From: Nannocystis pusilla
GTDB lineage: Bacteria; Myxococcota_A; Polyangia; Nannocystales; Nannocystaceae
Assembly (NCBI RefSeq): GCF_020073745.1
Contig: NZ_JAIRAU010000011.1
Coordinates: forward strand, 1-64,000
Direction: 5' to 3'
DNA length: 64,000 nt
The position numbers and the translations under genes are program-made. Shown here one piece after another: positions 35,595-46,524 of the stretch. The notes under the pieces were generated by a model. That model saw only the letters and a program-made list of their open reading frames with translations. It was not told the origin of the DNA and did not search any database. How positions within the stretch are numbered: the first letter of the stretch is position 1; every line of letters begins with the position of its first letter.

Positions 35595-36356
35595 TCATGC
35601 GCACTCGTGGCCCCACGTGAGGGCGCCGCAATACGCCGCGTCGAAATCGCCGGCGAGGTCCCAGCCGTCGCCCTCGATGATCACGGACCCGACGAGCCGC
35701 GGGATCTCGCCCGGGTCGATCGTGTCCGCGACCGAGGTGCTCATCGTGATGGTGATCGTCACCGAATGCCCGCCGTCCTCCATGAACTCGGGTGTGCTGT
35801 AGAACCACGCGAACTGCGTCGTCTCCCCCGTCCACCCGGTCTCGTGCCAGGCGCCGCCCATGAAAGCGAGCGGGATCCGGAGCACCGGGAACGGCCGGGC
35901 CCCGCCGTCATAATAGGAATACTCCTGCGCGATCGCGTCCACGAGCGCCTGCTCGTCGCCCATCAGCACGATCTCGGGCACGTCCGCGCTGCCGGCACAT
36001 CCGACCCAGCCGAAGCGGGCGTACGCGGCCGTGAATGCGCCGAACGGGGTCGTCCCGCTGATGTCGCTCGTCGCCAGCCCACCGAGCGGGCAGTACTCGA
36101 GATTCGGTTCAGGGTCGAACACGTCCGTCGTGGCGCTCTCGGTGCTTTCGCCCGAGGTCGTCGGCGCGCTCTCGGTGCCCCCGCCCGAAGTCGTCGACGC
36201 TGCGGTCTCGCCTCCCTGCGTCGACGCATCGCCCACCGTCGCCCCCGAGGACGTCGAATTCCCCGCGGTCCCTCCGGTCTCCGTCGTGCTCATGGGTTGG
36301 CCGGGTCCGCACGCCACCGCGACGACCGACGACAGGATCAGGGCACGACGCGTCAT
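35595..36356 (-). CDS. Ser/Thr/Gly-linker lipoprotein
   Basis: 253 residues. MTRRALILSSVVAVAC is a lipoprotein signal with lipobox VAVAC. A long Thr/Ser/Gly/Glu linker (about 25-85) precedes a globular domain with Cys in EYCPLGG, WVGCAG and AYCGAL, and ending WGHECA. Many aromatic residues suggest a beta-rich fold. I recognise the style (typical of Nannocystaceae) but not the family. No partner gene is apparent. Confidence 0.8.
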   Translation of the reverse strand: MTRRALILSSVVAVACGPGQPMSTTETGGTAGNSTSSGATVGDASTQGGETAASTTSGGGTESAPTTSGESTESATTDVFDPEPNLEYCPLGGLATSDISGTTPFGAFTAAYARFGWVGCAGSADVPEIVLMGDEQALVDAIAQEYSYYDGGARPFPVLRIPLAFMGGAWHETGWTGETTQFAWFYSTPEFMEDGGHSVTITITMSTSVADTIDPGEIPRLVGSVIIEGDGWDLAGDFDAAYCGALTWGHECA

Positions 36357-36774
36357 GAATTTGCTCCGCCGGAGATCCTAACCCCGGTCGGCGCTCAGAA
36401 TCGAGAGCCTCCGAGCTCCCGTACGGATTGGACGCGGCAGCCCTCGATCGCACGTATCGAGAGCGGCCGCGTCCTGCCGCGAATCGACATGCTGTGCCGC
36501 AGCGCGACCGTACTCTCCCGCCGGACCGCCCCTCGCGCGGTCGCTGACGCGTCGCCACGGATCGCACACGCCGCTCGGGTCGCCCGTTCGCGGCGGCATC
36601 GCCGACCCCCGCGTGCGCTGCGCAATGACCATGGCGGCGAGGCCGGCGCTCTCGTCGGTCTCAGCCATATGTTCACCGCCTCAGGTCGTCCTGCGCGGGG
36701 GCGCCTTGACGCATTCTCGCGGCCGGCGCAGACCGAACGGACCGTCATTTGCCGACCTCGAGGAATTCGCGTCC
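36357..36774. other. Divergent promoter region, no gene seen
   Basis: The 418 bp between the lipoprotein start and the HAMP-array kinase start must hold both promoters. I see no convincing -35/-10, operator palindrome or dispersed repeat unit. The coding frame of the kinase is open far upstream of 36775 but has no homology there. Confidence 0.5.
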
Positions 36775-39700
36775 ATGTCTGCTCCGGATCTCCGCGCGAC
36801 GGCTCCCACCAAGTCGCGAACCCGCGCCGGCAAGCGGTCGGGCCACGGTGCAGTGGACGCGCGCGGCGAGGGCTTGAGGTCGCTGCGGGACGCCCTGCGG
36901 GCCGCCCGGCTCGGCGATTTCTCGGTGCGGCTGCCGGCGGCGGGGTCGGGCGTCGACCCGCAGGTCGCCGAGGTCGCGCTGGCCTTCAACGGCTTGATGG
37001 AGATGAACGGGCGGCTCGTGCAGGAGCTCGTGCACGCGGCCGATCGGGCCGGTGACGGCGACATCGTCGTGCGCGCCACGCTCGGCGCCGAGAGCGGCGC
37101 CTGGCGGGTCGGCGTCGAGGCCATCAATCGCCTCGTCGACACTCTGGTGAATCCGACCCTCCACGCCACGCGGATCCTCGCCGCCGTCGCGGCCGGCGAT
37201 CTGTCCGACACCATGCCGCTGCGGGCCGACGGTCAGCCGCTGCACGGTCACCGCCTGCGCCTCGGCGAGGCCGTCAACAGCGTCGTGCTGCGGCTGCGAG
37301 GCGTCAGCGCCAGCATCTCCTCCGTGTTGCGCGAGATCGCCACCGAGGGGCGGCTGGGCGTGCAGGCGGCCGACCACGACCTCGGGGGGACATGGCGCGC
37401 GCTCGTCGACGACGTCAACCTGCTCGCCTCCAACCTCGCCGCGCAGATGCGGGACATCGCCCAGGTCTCGACCGCGATCGCCGAGGGCGACCTGTCGCAG
37501 AAGATCACCGTCGAGACGCGCGGCGAGCTGCTCGCGCTCAAGGCCACCATCAACGCCACCGTCGACCAGCTGCGCTCGTTCTCCGCCGAGGTCATCCGCG
37601 TCGCCCGCGAGGTCGGCAGCGAGGGCAAGCTCGGCGTCCAGGCCGAGGTGCGCGGCGGCTCGGGCGTGTGGCGCGAGCTGACCGACAGCGTCAACCGCCT
37701 CGCCGGCAACCTCACCTCGCAGGTCCGCAACATCGCCCTCATCGCCACCGCGATCGCCAACGGCGACCTGTCGCAGAAGATCACCGTCGAGGCCCAGGGC
37801 GAGATCAGCGAGCTCAAGAACACCATCAATTCGATGGTCGATCGCTTACAGACCTTCGCCGCCGAGGTCACGCGCGTCGCCAAGGAGGTCGGCACCGAGG
37901 GCAAGCTCGGCGGGCAGGCCGACGTCAAGGGCGTCTCGGGCGTGTGGAAGGACCTGACCGACAACGTCAATCAGATGGCCTACAACCTGACCGACCAGGT
38001 GCGAGGGATCGCCAAGGTCATGACCGCGGTCGCGGCCGGCGACCTGTCGCAGAAGTTCGTCATCGCCGCCAAGGGCGAGATCGCCGTCCTCGCCGACAGC
38101 ATCAACGCTCTCACCGACACCTTGCGCACCTTCGCCGAGCAGGTCACCACCGTCGCGCGCGAGGTCGGCATCGAGGGCAAGCTCGGCGGCCAGGCCCGGG
38201 TGCCCGGCGTCTCGGGCACCTGGCGCGAGCTGACCGAGAACGTCAACCTGCTCGCCGGCAACCTCACCGATCAGGTCCGCAACATCGCCCTCGTCACCAC
38301 CGCCGTGGCCAACGGCGACCTCTCGCAGAAGATCACCGTCGAGGCGCAGGGCGAGATCCTCGAGCTCAAGGAGACCGTGAACGTCATGGTCGACACCTTG
38401 CGCAACTTCGCCGCCGAGGTCACGCGGATCGCCCGCGAGGTCGGCACCGAGGGCAAGCTCGGCGCGCAGGCCGACATCCAGGGCGTCGCCGGCACCTGGA
38501 AGGGCCTCACCGACAACGTCAACCTGCTGGCCGGCAACCTCACCGCGCAGGTCCGCAACATCGCCCTCGTCACCACCGCCGTGGCCAACGGCGACCTCTC
38601 GAAGAAGATCACCGTCGAGGCCAAGGGCGAGATCCTCGAGCTCAAGAACACGGTCAACGGCATGGTCGATCAGCTGCGCACCTTCGCCAGCGAGGTCACG
38701 CGGGTCGCCCTCGAGGTGGGCACCGAGGGTCGGCTCGGCGGACAGGCGCAGGTGCCGGGCGTCGCCGGCACCTGGAAGGACCTCAGCGACAGCGTCAACT
38801 TGATGGCCTCGAACCTCACCACCCAGGTGCGGGGCATCGCCAAGGTCGTCACCGCGGTGGCCGACGGCGACCTGTCGCAGAAGTTCGTCGTCGAGGCCAA
38901 GGGTGAGATCGCCGCGCTGGCCGACACCATCAACGACATGACCGACACCCTGCGGACCTTCGCGCAGCAGGTCACCACCGTCGCGCGCGAGGTCGGCATC
39001 GAGGGCAAGCTCGGCGGACAGGCCACCGTGCCGGGCGTCTCGGGCACCTGGCGCGAGCTGACCGAGAACGTCAATTTGCTGGCCGGCAACCTCACCGACC
39101 AGGTCCGCAACATCGCCCTCGTCACCACCGCGCTGGCCAACGGCGACCTCTCGCAGCAGATCACCGTCACCGCGCAGGGCGAGATCCTCGAGCTCAAGGA
39201 CACCATCAACGCGATGGTCGAGAAGCTGCGGACCTTCGCGCGCGAGGTCACCCGCGTCGCGCGCGAGGTCGGCACCGAGGGCAAGCTCGGCGGTCAGGCC
39301 GAGGTGCCCGGGGTCGCCGGCACCTGGCAGGAGCTGACCGAGAGCGTCAACGTCATGGCCGGCAACCTCACCAACCAGGTCCGCGGGATCGCCCGCGTCG
39401 TCACCTCGGTGGCCGGCGGCGAGCTGGCGCAGAAGCTCGTGCTCGAGGCGCGCGGCGAGATCGCGGCGCTCGCCGACACCATCAACGCCATGACCGACAC
39501 CCTCCGCACCTTCGCCGAGCAGGTCACCACCGTCGCGCGCGAGGTCGGCAACGAGGGCAAGCTCGGCGGTCAGGCGCGCGTGCCCGGGGCCGCGGGCACC
39601 TGGAAGGACCTCACCGACAGCGTCAACATGCTGGCGGGCAACCTCACCGCGCAGGTCCGCAACATCGCCCTCGTCACCACCGCCGTGGCCAACGGCGACC

Positions 39701-42219
39701 TCTCGCGCAAGATCACCGTCGCCGCCGAGGGCGAGATCCTCGAGCTCAAGAACACGGTCAACGGCATGGTCGAGCAGCTGCGCACCTTCGCCAGCGAGGT
39801 CACCCGCGTCGCCCGCGAGGTCGGCACCGAGGGCCAGCTCGGCGGTCAGGCCCAGGTCCCCGGCGTCTCGGGCACCTGGAAGGACCTCACCGACAACGTC
39901 AACCTGATGGCCTCGAACCTGACCGACCAGGTGCGCGGGATCAGCAGCATCGTCACCGCGGTCGCCAACGGCCAGCTGACCAAGCGCCTGCAGCTGGTCG
40001 CCAAGGGCGAGATCGCGGCGCTCGCCGACACCATCAACGACATGACCGACACCCTCCGCACCTTCGCCGATCAGGTCACCACCGTCGCGCGCGAGGTCGG
40101 CATCGAGGGCAAGCTCGGCGGTCAGGCCAAGGTCCCCGGCGCCGCCGGCACCTGGCGCGACCTCACCGACAACGTCAATCAGCTGGCCGCCAACCTCACC
40201 ACCCAGGTGCGGGCGATCTCCGAGGTCGCGACCGCCGTCATTCAGGGTGACCTCAGCCGCACGATCGCCGTCGAGGCCCGCGGCGAGGTCCAGGGCCTGA
40301 AGGACACCATCAACCAGATGATCACCAACCTCCGGGACACCACCCGGACCAACAAGGAGCAGGACTGGCTCAAGACCAACCTCGCCCGCTTCTTCGGCCT
40401 CATGCAGGGCCAGCGCAGCCTCGAGTCGCTGGCGCGGCTCGTCATGTCCGAGCTGACCCCGAGCGTCGACGCCCAGCACGGCGCGATCTACCTCATGAGC
40501 GACCCCGGCGGCGCCCCCAAGCTGCAGCTGACCTCCTCGTACGCGTTCATCAAGCGCAAGCACCTGGCGAACACCTTCGGGCTCGGCGAGGGCCTCGTGG
40601 GTCAGTGCGCGCTCGAGCGCAAGCCGATCATCGTGACCCGGGCGCCGGCCGACTACATCCAGGTCAGCTCGGGCCTGGGCGAGGCCCCGCCGCGCAACAT
40701 CGCCGTGTTCCCGGTGCTGTTCGAGGAGCAGGTGCGCGGCGTCATCGAGCTGGCCAGCTTCCACGAGTTCACCCCGATCCAGCTGACCTTCATCGAGCAG
40801 CTGATGCTCAACATCGGCCTCGCCATCAACCTGATCGGCACCAGCATGCGCACCGAGGAGCTGCTGCAGCAGCTGCAGGGCTCGAACCAGGAGCTCGAGC
40901 GCCGGCGCAAGGAGCTCGAGGAGAAGGCCCAGCTGCTCGAGACGAGGAACCGCGAGATCGCCGAGGCCGGAGCCTCGCTCGAGAGCAAGGCGCGCGAGCT
41001 CGCCAAGGTCTCGCAGTACAAGTCGCAGTTCCTCGCCAACATGTCGCACGAGATCCGCACCCCGCTCAACAGCATGATGATCCTGGCGCAGATGCTGGCG
41101 GCCAACGAGGAGCGCACGCTGACCCCCAAGCAGCAGGAGTACGCCGAGACCATCCACTCGTCGGGGCGCGACCTGCTGGCGCTCATCAACCAGATCCTCG
41201 ACCTGTCGAAGGTCGAGGCCGGGCGGATCGAGACCCACTACGAGGTCTATCCGCTGGCCGAGCTCAAGCGATTCGCCGAGCGCACCTTCCGGCCCGTCGC
41301 GCTCCAGCGCGGCCTCGAATTCGCCATCCACATCGAGCCGGGCGCCCCGTCGACCCTCGTCACCGATCGTCACCTGCTCGAGCAGATCCTGAAGAACCTG
41401 CTGTCGAACGCCTTCAAGTTCACCGAGCGGGGCCGCGTCGACCTGCGCATCGACACCGCCCCCCCGGGCCTGCCCGTGCGCGCCGACAAGCTGCGCGCCG
41501 CCCCCGGGATCATCGCGTTCGCCGTGTCCGACACCGGCATCGGCATCTCGCTCGAGAAGCACGGCCTGGTGTTCGAGGCGTTCCAGCAGGCCGACCCGAC
41601 GGTGATCCGCAAGTACGGCGGCACCGGCCTCGGGCTGACGATCAGCCGCGAGTACGCGCGCGTGCTCGGCGGGGAGATCCAGCTCGAGAGCGTCGCCGAG
41701 CGCGGCAGCACCTTCACGCTGCTGCTGCCGATCCTGCGGCTCGACGAGGCCTCGCTGCCGCCGTCGCACGGCGCCGGCCAGCTCGAGGCTGCGCCGGCCG
41801 AGCGCGGCGACGACGACGCCCGCGACAGGGTGATCCTGGTCGACCGCACGATCCTGGTCGTCGACGACGACGCCCGCAACCTCTACGCCCTCGTCGGCCT
41901 GCTCGAGCGCGCGAGCGCCCGCGTCCTCGCCGCCGCGAGCGCGCGCGAGGCCTTCACCGCGATCAAGGAGCACCCCGAGGTCGACCTCGTGCTGATGGAC
42001 GTCATGATGCCCGACATCGACGGCCTGCAGGCCACCCGGATGCTGCGGGCCAAGCCCGAGCTGGCCGACCTGCCGATCGTCGCCCTCACCGCCAAGGCCA
42101 GCGAGGCCGACCGGCTCGCCTGCTTCGCCGCCGGGTGCAACGAATACGTGGTCAAGCCGATCGAGGTCCGCCAGCTGCTCTCGGTCATCGCCCGCTGCAT
42201 GCGGCCGCTCGCGCATTGA
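36775..42219 (+). CDS. Giant hybrid histidine kinase with a HAMP array
   Basis: 1814 residues. From about 30 to 1190 there are about thirteen HAMP-type units of roughly 92 residues, each with a core like [18 protein letters not shown] and a second helix near [18 protein letters not shown] domain (1213-1358), coiled coil (1360-1410), HisKA ([14 protein letters not shown], about 1420), HATPase ([10 protein letters not shown], about 1615) and receiver ([23 protein letters not shown]) follow. No membrane helix is visible, so it is cytoplasmic. The layout recalls fungal group III (Nik1) osmosensor kinases and bacterial relatives. The near-identical HAMP coding units could recombine. The next kinase starts 9 bp later. 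Confidence 0.95.
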   Translation: MSAPDLRATAPTKSRTRAGKRSGHGAVDARGEGLRSLRDALRAARLGDFSVRLPAAGSGVDPQVAEVALAFNGLMEMNGRLVQELVHAADRAGDGDIVVRATLGAESGAWRVGVEAINRLVDTLVNPTLHATRILAAVAAGDLSDTMPLRADGQPLHGHRLRLGEAVNSVVLRLRGVSASISSVLREIATEGRLGVQAADHDLGGTWRALVDDVNLLASNLAAQMRDIAQVSTAIAEGDLSQKITVETRGELLALKATINATVDQLRSFSAEVIRVAREVGSEGKLGVQAEVRGGSGVWRELTDSVNRLAGNLTSQVRNIALIATAIANGDLSQKITVEAQGEISELKNTINSMVDRLQTFAAEVTRVAKEVGTEGKLGGQADVKGVSGVWKDLTDNVNQMAYNLTDQVRGIAKVMTAVAAGDLSQKFVIAAKGEIAVLADSINALTDTLRTFAEQVTTVAREVGIEGKLGGQARVPGVSGTWRELTENVNLLAGNLTDQVRNIALVTTAVANGDLSQKITVEAQGEILELKETVNVMVDTLRNFAAEVTRIAREVGTEGKLGAQADIQGVAGTWKGLTDNVNLLAGNLTAQVRNIALVTTAVANGDLSKKITVEAKGEILELKNTVNGMVDQLRTFASEVTRVALEVGTEGRLGGQAQVPGVAGTWKDLSDSVNLMASNLTTQVRGIAKVVTAVADGDLSQKFVVEAKGEIAALADTINDMTDTLRTFAQQVTTVAREVGIEGKLGGQATVPGVSGTWRELTENVNLLAGNLTDQVRNIALVTTALANGDLSQQITVTAQGEILELKDTINAMVEKLRTFAREVTRVAREVGTEGKLGGQAEVPGVAGTWQELTESVNVMAGNLTNQVRGIARVVTSVAGGELAQKLVLEARGEIAALADTINAMTDTLRTFAEQVTTVAREVGNEGKLGGQARVPGAAGTWKDLTDSVNMLAGNLTAQVRNIALVTTAVANGDLSRKITVAAEGEILELKNTVNGMVEQLRTFASEVTRVAREVGTEGQLGGQAQVPGVSGTWKDLTDNVNLMASNLTDQVRGISSIVTAVANGQLTKRLQLVAKGEIAALADTINDMTDTLRTFADQVTTVAREVGIEGKLGGQAKVPGAAGTWRDLTDNVNQLAANLTTQVRAISEVATAVIQGDLSRTIAVEARGEVQGLKDTINQMITNLRDTTRTNKEQDWLKTNLARFFGLMQGQRSLESLARLVMSELTPSVDAQHGAIYLMSDPGGAPKLQLTSSYAFIKRKHLANTFGLGEGLVGQCALERKPIIVTRAPADYIQVSSGLGEAPPRNIAVFPVLFEEQVRGVIELASFHEFTPIQLTFIEQLMLNIGLAINLIGTSMRTEELLQQLQGSNQELERRRKELEEKAQLLETRNREIAEAGASLESKARELAKVSQYKSQFLANMSHEIRTPLNSMMILAQMLAANEERTLTPKQQEYAETIHSSGRDLLALINQILDLSKVEAGRIETHYEVYPLAELKRFAERTFRPVALQRGLEFAIHIEPGAPSTLVTDRHLLEQILKNLLSNAFKFTERGRVDLRIDTAPPGLPVRADKLRAAPGIIAFAVSDTGIGISLEKHGLVFEAFQQADPTVIRKYGGTGLGLTISREYARVLGGEIQLESVAERGSTFTLLLPILRLDEASLPPSHGAGQLEAAPAERGDDDARDRVILVDRTILVVDDDARNLYALVGLLERASARVLAAASAREAFTAIKEHPEVDLVLMDVMMPDIDGLQATRMLRAKPELADLPIVALTAKASEADRLACFAAGCNEYVVKPIEVRQLLSVIARCMRPLAH

Positions 42220-42228
42220 GGTCGTCCG

Positions 42229-44202
42229 GTGAGCAACGAGCCGCACGCGTCGCCGGTCGGCATCCTCGTCGTCGACGACCGGCCGCAGAACCGCCTCGCG
42301 CTGCGGGCCATCCTCGCCCGCCCGGACTACGAGATCGTCGAGGCCGAGTCCGGCGCCGCCGCGCTGCTGCTGCTGCTGCGCCGGCAATTCGCGGTGCTCC
42401 TGCTCGACGTCCTCATGCCCGGGATGTCGGGCCTCGAGCTCGCGGCGACCATCCGCGCGCGCCCGCAGACCGCCGCCGTGCCGATCCTCTTCCTCACCGC
42501 CGAGGCCACCGACCTCGAGCAGGTCTACCGCGCCTACGACCTCGGCGCCGTCGACTACCTGATCAAGCCGCTCGTGCCCGCGGTGGTGCGCGCCAAGGTC
42601 GGCACCTTCGTCGAGCTGCACCGCCAGCGCCTCCGCGTCGAGGCCCAGGCCGCGCTCCTGGTCGACGCCGCCCGCAAGGAGACCGAGCTCGAGCTCCTCC
42701 AGCTCCGCCTCGCCACCGAGCGCCGCTTCCGCAGCCTCGCGGACGCCATCCCGCACATCGTCTTCACCGCCTGCCCCGAGGGCACCGTCGACTACTTCAA
42801 CCGCCGGTGGTTCGAGTACACCGGGATCTCCGCCGAGAGCGCCGCCGGCAGCTGGAGCGGCGCCGTCCACCCCGGCGACCGCGAGGCGTCACTGGCCGTG
42901 TGGAAGCGCGGCCTCGCCGGCGTCGAGCCGGTCGAGTTCCAGTGCCGACTTTACGGCGCCGCCGACCACCTGCACCGCTGGCACTTGTGCCGCGTCGTCC
43001 CCCAGCGCGACCCCGGCGACCGGATCGCCGGCTGGCTCGGCACCTTCACCGACATCGAGGAGCAACGGCGCGAGCGCGCCGTCCTGGCCGAGTTCAAGGG
43101 CACGCTCGACGCCGTCCAGGACGTCGTCCTCATCTTCGACCCGGCCACCCTGCAGATCCTCTACGCCAGCCAGGGCGCCAGCGACATCCTCGGCCACTCG
43201 CGCGCCGCCCTCCTGCACATGAGCCCGCGCGACATCATGCCCGAGTTCGACGAGCACAACTTGCACGATTTGTTCGCCGCCGGCCCGCTCGCCCCCGACA
43301 GCCTGACCCGCCTGCAGACCCGCTATCGTCGCAGCGACGGCAGCGACATCCCGATCGAGATCTCGCTGCAGCGCATCGAGATCAACGGCGGGCGGATCGT
43401 CTCGATCGGCCGCGACATCCGCGAACGCCTGCGCGCCGAGGCCGAGCGCCAGCACCTGTACGACCAGGCCGTCAGCGCCGTGCGCCTGCGCGACGACTTC
43501 CTCTCGATCGCCTCGCACGAGCTGCGCACGCCGCTCGGCGCCCTGCGCCTCCACATCGAGTCGCTGATGCGCAAGCTGCGGCGCGACGCCCCGCAGCCCG
43601 AGCCGTCCGACTCGACCCCGGAGAAGCTCGAGCAGGCGGTCCGTCAGGTCGACCGCCTCGCCCGCCTCGTCGACGACCTCCTCGACGTCTCGCGCATGAC
43701 CACCGGCCGCCTGCGCATCGAGCCCGAGAGCGTCGACCTCGTCGCGCTCGTCCGCGACATCCTCGGCCGCTTCGAATCCGAGGCCCTGCGCCGCGGCTGC
43801 CCCGTGGAGCTGTCCGCCACGTGCGACCTGCGCGGCCGCTGGGACCCTGTCCGCCTCGAGCAGATGTTCGTCAACTTGCTGTCGAACGCGTTCAAGTTCG
43901 GCGCCGGCGAGCCGATCGAGGTCCGGGTGTGGGGCGACGCGACGTCGGTCTTCCTGTCCGTGCGCGACCACGGGATCGGCATCGCCCCCGAGGCGCGCGA
44001 GCGGATCTTCCAGCGCTACGAACGGGCGGTGCCGGACTCTCACTCGCGCGGCTTCGGCCTCGGCCTCTACATCGTCGAGCGGGTCGTCGCCGCCCACGGC
44101 GGCACGATCTCGGTCGACAGCGAACCCGGCGCCGGCTCGACGTTCACGGTGGTCCTGCCGCGCAGCGGCCCGGCGAGCAGCGACGACTCCCCCGATCGCT
44201 GA
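42229..44202 (+). CDS. Response regulator-PAS-histidine kinase hybrid
   Basis: 657 residues from a GTG. An N-terminal receiver (8-130; ILVVDDRPQNR, LLLDVLMPGMSG, YLIKPL) is followed by two PAS domains (about 165-290 and 295-410; RFRSLADAIPHIVFT, FNRRWFEYTGISAESA), HisKA (LSIASHELRTPLGALR) and HATPase ([29 protein letters not shown]). Nine bases after the HAMP-array kinase, it is probably co-expressed and may exchange phosphates with it. The receiver-first order suggests it acts downstream of another kinase. Confidence 0.93.
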   Translation: MSNEPHASPVGILVVDDRPQNRLALRAILARPDYEIVEAESGAAALLLLLRRQFAVLLLDVLMPGMSGLELAATIRARPQTAAVPILFLTAEATDLEQVYRAYDLGAVDYLIKPLVPAVVRAKVGTFVELHRQRLRVEAQAALLVDAARKETELELLQLRLATERRFRSLADAIPHIVFTACPEGTVDYFNRRWFEYTGISAESAAGSWSGAVHPGDREASLAVWKRGLAGVEPVEFQCRLYGAADHLHRWHLCRVVPQRDPGDRIAGWLGTFTDIEEQRRERAVLAEFKGTLDAVQDVVLIFDPATLQILYASQGASDILGHSRAALLHMSPRDIMPEFDEHNLHDLFAAGPLAPDSLTRLQTRYRRSDGSDIPIEISLQRIEINGGRIVSIGRDIRERLRAEAERQHLYDQAVSAVRLRDDFLSIASHELRTPLGALRLHIESLMRKLRRDAPQPEPSDSTPEKLEQAVRQVDRLARLVDDLLDVSRMTTGRLRIEPESVDLVALVRDILGRFESEALRRGCPVELSATCDLRGRWDPVRLEQMFVNLLSNAFKFGAGEPIEVRVWGDATSVFLSVRDHGIGIAPEARERIFQRYERAVPDSHSRGFGLGLYIVERVVAAHGGTISVDSEPGAGSTFTVVLPRSGPASSDDSPDR

Positions 44203-44218
44203 TCGGCGCGCCCGACCG

Positions 44219-44848
44219 CTATTCGTCGGCGGGCCAGCGGACCGCCCGGCTGGTGTGCGCCACCGCCGGCTGCGGCGCCGGACCCGACAATGTCCGAAAG
44301 GTCAGGTTGACGCGCGGCGCCGTGACCTCCGGCTCGCGCGGGACCTTGTGCTGGTGCGTGTGCTGCAGGTCGCCGCGCATGACCAGCAGGTCGCCGGCGT
44401 GCAGCTCGAGCTCGAGGCAGGGCTCGCGCTCGCCCTTGCGCCGGACCTGGAACCGGCGCGTCGCCCCGAACGACAGCGAGGCGATGATCGGATCGGCGCC
44501 GACGCCCGGGCTGTCGTCGCTGTGCCAGTTGACCCCGTCGGCGCCGTCGCGGTACAGCTGCACGATCAGCGCGTTGAAGCGCGTCTCGGCCTGCGCCTCC
44601 GCCAGGTCGCGCAGCCCGGCCAGGAGCGGCGTCCACGGCAACGGCGTGAACACCAGCCCCGAATAATCATAGGACCGCTCGCCGTAGTTGACCGTCCAGC
44701 GCGGCAGCTCCTGCGGGCGCCCCGCGTTCTCGTAGCGGACCGCCAGCCACGGCGTGTCGCCCAGCAGCGCGGCCAGCAGCTCGGCCGCGCGCGCCGGGGC
44801 GAAGAACCCGCGGGTCAGGCGGATCCGATCGTCGAGCAGCGGGATCAC
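44219..44848 (-). CDS. alkB: AlkB-like 2-oxoglutarate/Fe(II) dioxygenase
   Basis: 209 residues from a GTG that overlaps the stop of the GNAT gene (GTGA). The motif NWHSDDSPGVG holds the His and Asp iron ligands, HTHQHKVPR the second His, and RVNLTFR the 2-oxoglutarate-binding Arg; ELPRWTVNYG and YDYSG resemble the nucleotide-lid region of ALKBH2/3-type enzymes. Likely repairs alkylated bases by oxidative demethylation. It is convergent with the kinase, 16 bp apart. Confidence 0.92.
   Translation of the reverse strand: MIPLLDDRIRLTRGFFAPARAAELLAALLGDTPWLAVRYENAGRPQELPRWTVNYGERSYDYSGLVFTPLPWTPLLAGLRDLAEAQAETRFNALIVQLYRDGADGVNWHSDDSPGVGADPIIASLSFGATRRFQVRRKGEREPCLELELHAGDLLVMRGDLQHTHQHKVPREPEVTAPRVNLTFRTLSGPAPQPAVAHTSRAVRWPADE
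44291..44304. repeat. 14-bp repeat unit, one mismatch
   Basis: TGTCCGAAAGGTCA, inside the 3' end of the alkB gene. Only one mismatch, but isolated, so possibly chance. Confidence 0.4.
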
Positions 44849-45666
44849 GGCGAGGGCGCCAGCCCCGGCCCCGGCCGCACGAGCACGACCTTGTGATAGA
44901 CCAGCGCGAACCCGAGGCGCGCCGCGTTGCGCTCGGTCGGGATGCCCGGGCGCGAGTGGATGCACGCGACCTTGCACCCGCGGCCCTGCGCCGCGCGCAG
45001 GCGCAGCGCGATCAGGGCTTGCTGGATCCCCCGACCGCGGTGGGACGGGCGCACCGACGTCCCCAGGAGCGCCGCCACGCCCGCCCCGGCGTCGAGCGAG
45101 CCGCCGCCGACCGCGACCTCGCCGTCGAGGGCGAGGAACGCCTCCGTGCGCGGCTGCGCCAGCATCCGCCGCACCGACGCCGCCAGCTCCTCGGGCACCG
45201 GCGCACCCTCCGGGCGGAAGCCGCAGGTCGACGCGTCGATGTACGCCTCGACCTGGGCCGCGTCGCCCGGGTCGACGCGCGCGAACGAGATCCCCTGCGG
45301 CCACCCGTGCAGCGGCGCGAACGCCTCGTCGGGCGCGAGCGGCCGCGCCAGCACCGCCTCGAACTCGCGCAGCACGAAGCCGCGCGCCGCCAGCCCGGCG
45401 AGCAGCGACTCGTCGGCGAACGCGCACACCTCGAGCTTCGGCTCGATGCCGCGGCCGGCGTAGAACGCGATCAGGCGGTCGAGCTCGGCCTTGTCGACCG
45501 GCCCCGCGAGGCCGAGCCCGCACGCCTGATTGGTCCACGAGCCGACCCCGCTGGCCGACATGAAGCCGCCGGCGACCGGCTCGGACGTCTCGGCCGCCAG
45601 CACGGTGCACTCGGCCTGGCGGCGCTCTTCCAGCACGGCGATGTCTCGCGGCGTCAGCTCGGACAT
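44845..45666 (-). CDS. GNAT-family N-acetyltransferase
   Basis: 273 residues. The acetyl-CoA-binding motif A is present near the C-terminus: ALLGTSVRPSHRGRGIQQAL with the R/Q-x-x-G-x-G/A core, followed by CKVACIHSRPGIPTERNAARLGF as motif B. The N-terminal half is a second, degenerate GNAT-like lobe. It is the first gene of a two-gene unit with alkB (4-bp overlap), so it may act in the same stress response. Substrate unknown. Confidence 0.87.
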   Translation of the reverse strand: MSELTPRDIAVLEERRQAECTVLAAETSEPVAGGFMSASGVGSWTNQACGLGLAGPVDKAELDRLIAFYAGRGIEPKLEVCAFADESLLAGLAARGFVLREFEAVLARPLAPDEAFAPLHGWPQGISFARVDPGDAAQVEAYIDASTCGFRPEGAPVPEELAASVRRMLAQPRTEAFLALDGEVAVGGGSLDAGAGVAALLGTSVRPSHRGRGIQQALIALRLRAAQGRGCKVACIHSRPGIPTERNAARLGFALVYHKVVLVRPGPGLAPSP

Positions 45667-45722
45667 GACGCGCGAGGGTACGCCAGATCGACCCCCCGGC
45701 CAAGCCCCGGCGGGCGCTCACA

Positions 45723-45736
45723 TGTCCCTCAGAACA
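45723..45736. repeat. 14-bp repeat unit, one mismatch
   Basis: TGTCCCTCAGAACA, in the 200-bp divergent gap between the GNAT gene and the first NADAR gene. Confidence 0.5.
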
Positions 45737-45866
45737 GGTCGGCGAAGCCGCTCCACATGCCCTCGATCCGGTCGAACACGTCCCGCGGAGGATCGTCGAC
45801 GTGCACGCGCGCGCGATCTCCGGACTGGCGTCGCACCCTCGATCCGGCGATCCTCGTCGACGCGAC

Positions 45867-46310
45867 ATGCCCGACGTGATCGAGTTCTACCTGCCCGCCG
45901 ATCCGTACGGCGAGCTGTCCAACTTCGCGCCGTTCTCGATCAAGCTCGGCGGCAAGCGCTGGCCGACCAGCGAGCACTACTTTCAGGCCCAGAAGTTCGC
46001 CGGCACCGCGCACGAGGAGGAGATTCGGCGCGCCAAGAAGCCGAAGCTCGCCGCCGAGATGGGCCGCGATCGCAAGCGGCCGCTGCGGCGCGACTGGGAG
46101 TCCGTCAAGGAGAGCGTCATGCTCGCGGCCCTGCGCGCCAAGTTCACCCAGCACGACGACCTGCGCGCCCTCCTGCTCGGCACCGGCGACGCCCGCCTCG
46201 TCGAGCACACCACCAACGACGCCTACTGGGGCGACGGCGGCGACGGCAGCGGCAAGAACCGCCTCGGCCACCTGCTCATGCAGCTCCGCGCCGAGCTCCG
46301 CAACCGCTGA
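45867..46310 (+). CDS. NADAR/YbiA-family protein (first of two)
   Basis: 147 residues. PDVIEFYLPADPYGELSNFA and GGKRWPTSEHYFQAQKFAG are the family signature, followed by DWESVKESVMLAALRAKFTQ and NDAYWGDGGDGSGKNRLGHLL. NADAR/YbiA proteins are known or proposed N-glycosidases acting on riboflavin intermediates or ADP-ribosylated substrates. The start at 45867 is supported by homology; 45801 is possible. A second NADAR gene follows 214 bp downstream. Confidence 0.93.
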   Translation: MPDVIEFYLPADPYGELSNFAPFSIKLGGKRWPTSEHYFQAQKFAGTAHEEEIRRAKKPKLAAEMGRDRKRPLRRDWESVKESVMLAALRAKFTQHDDLRALLLGTGDARLVEHTTNDAYWGDGGDGSGKNRLGHLLMQLRAELRNR

Positions 46311-46524
46311 TCGTCACATCCCGGCCCGCCCATGACCTCGGCGACCTCGTCGCTCGGGTCTGCCGACCGCTCGATCGCCGTCCGCGAGCAGGCACGCGCT
46401 CGCCGTCCTCAGCGCGTGGGCGACTCGGCTCGCCTTCCTTGCCGAGCCGGTCGCGCCAGAACGCGCGGCGCGCACCGTCCTCGGGTCGCACCTCGAGCCG
46501 GCTCGTTGCTATCGTCGCCGGGCG

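Noticed and set aside
37846..42870. Long minus-strand frame opposite the HAMP-array kinase
   Set aside because: Its apparent repeats mirror the HAMP units of the sense gene; no independent motif.
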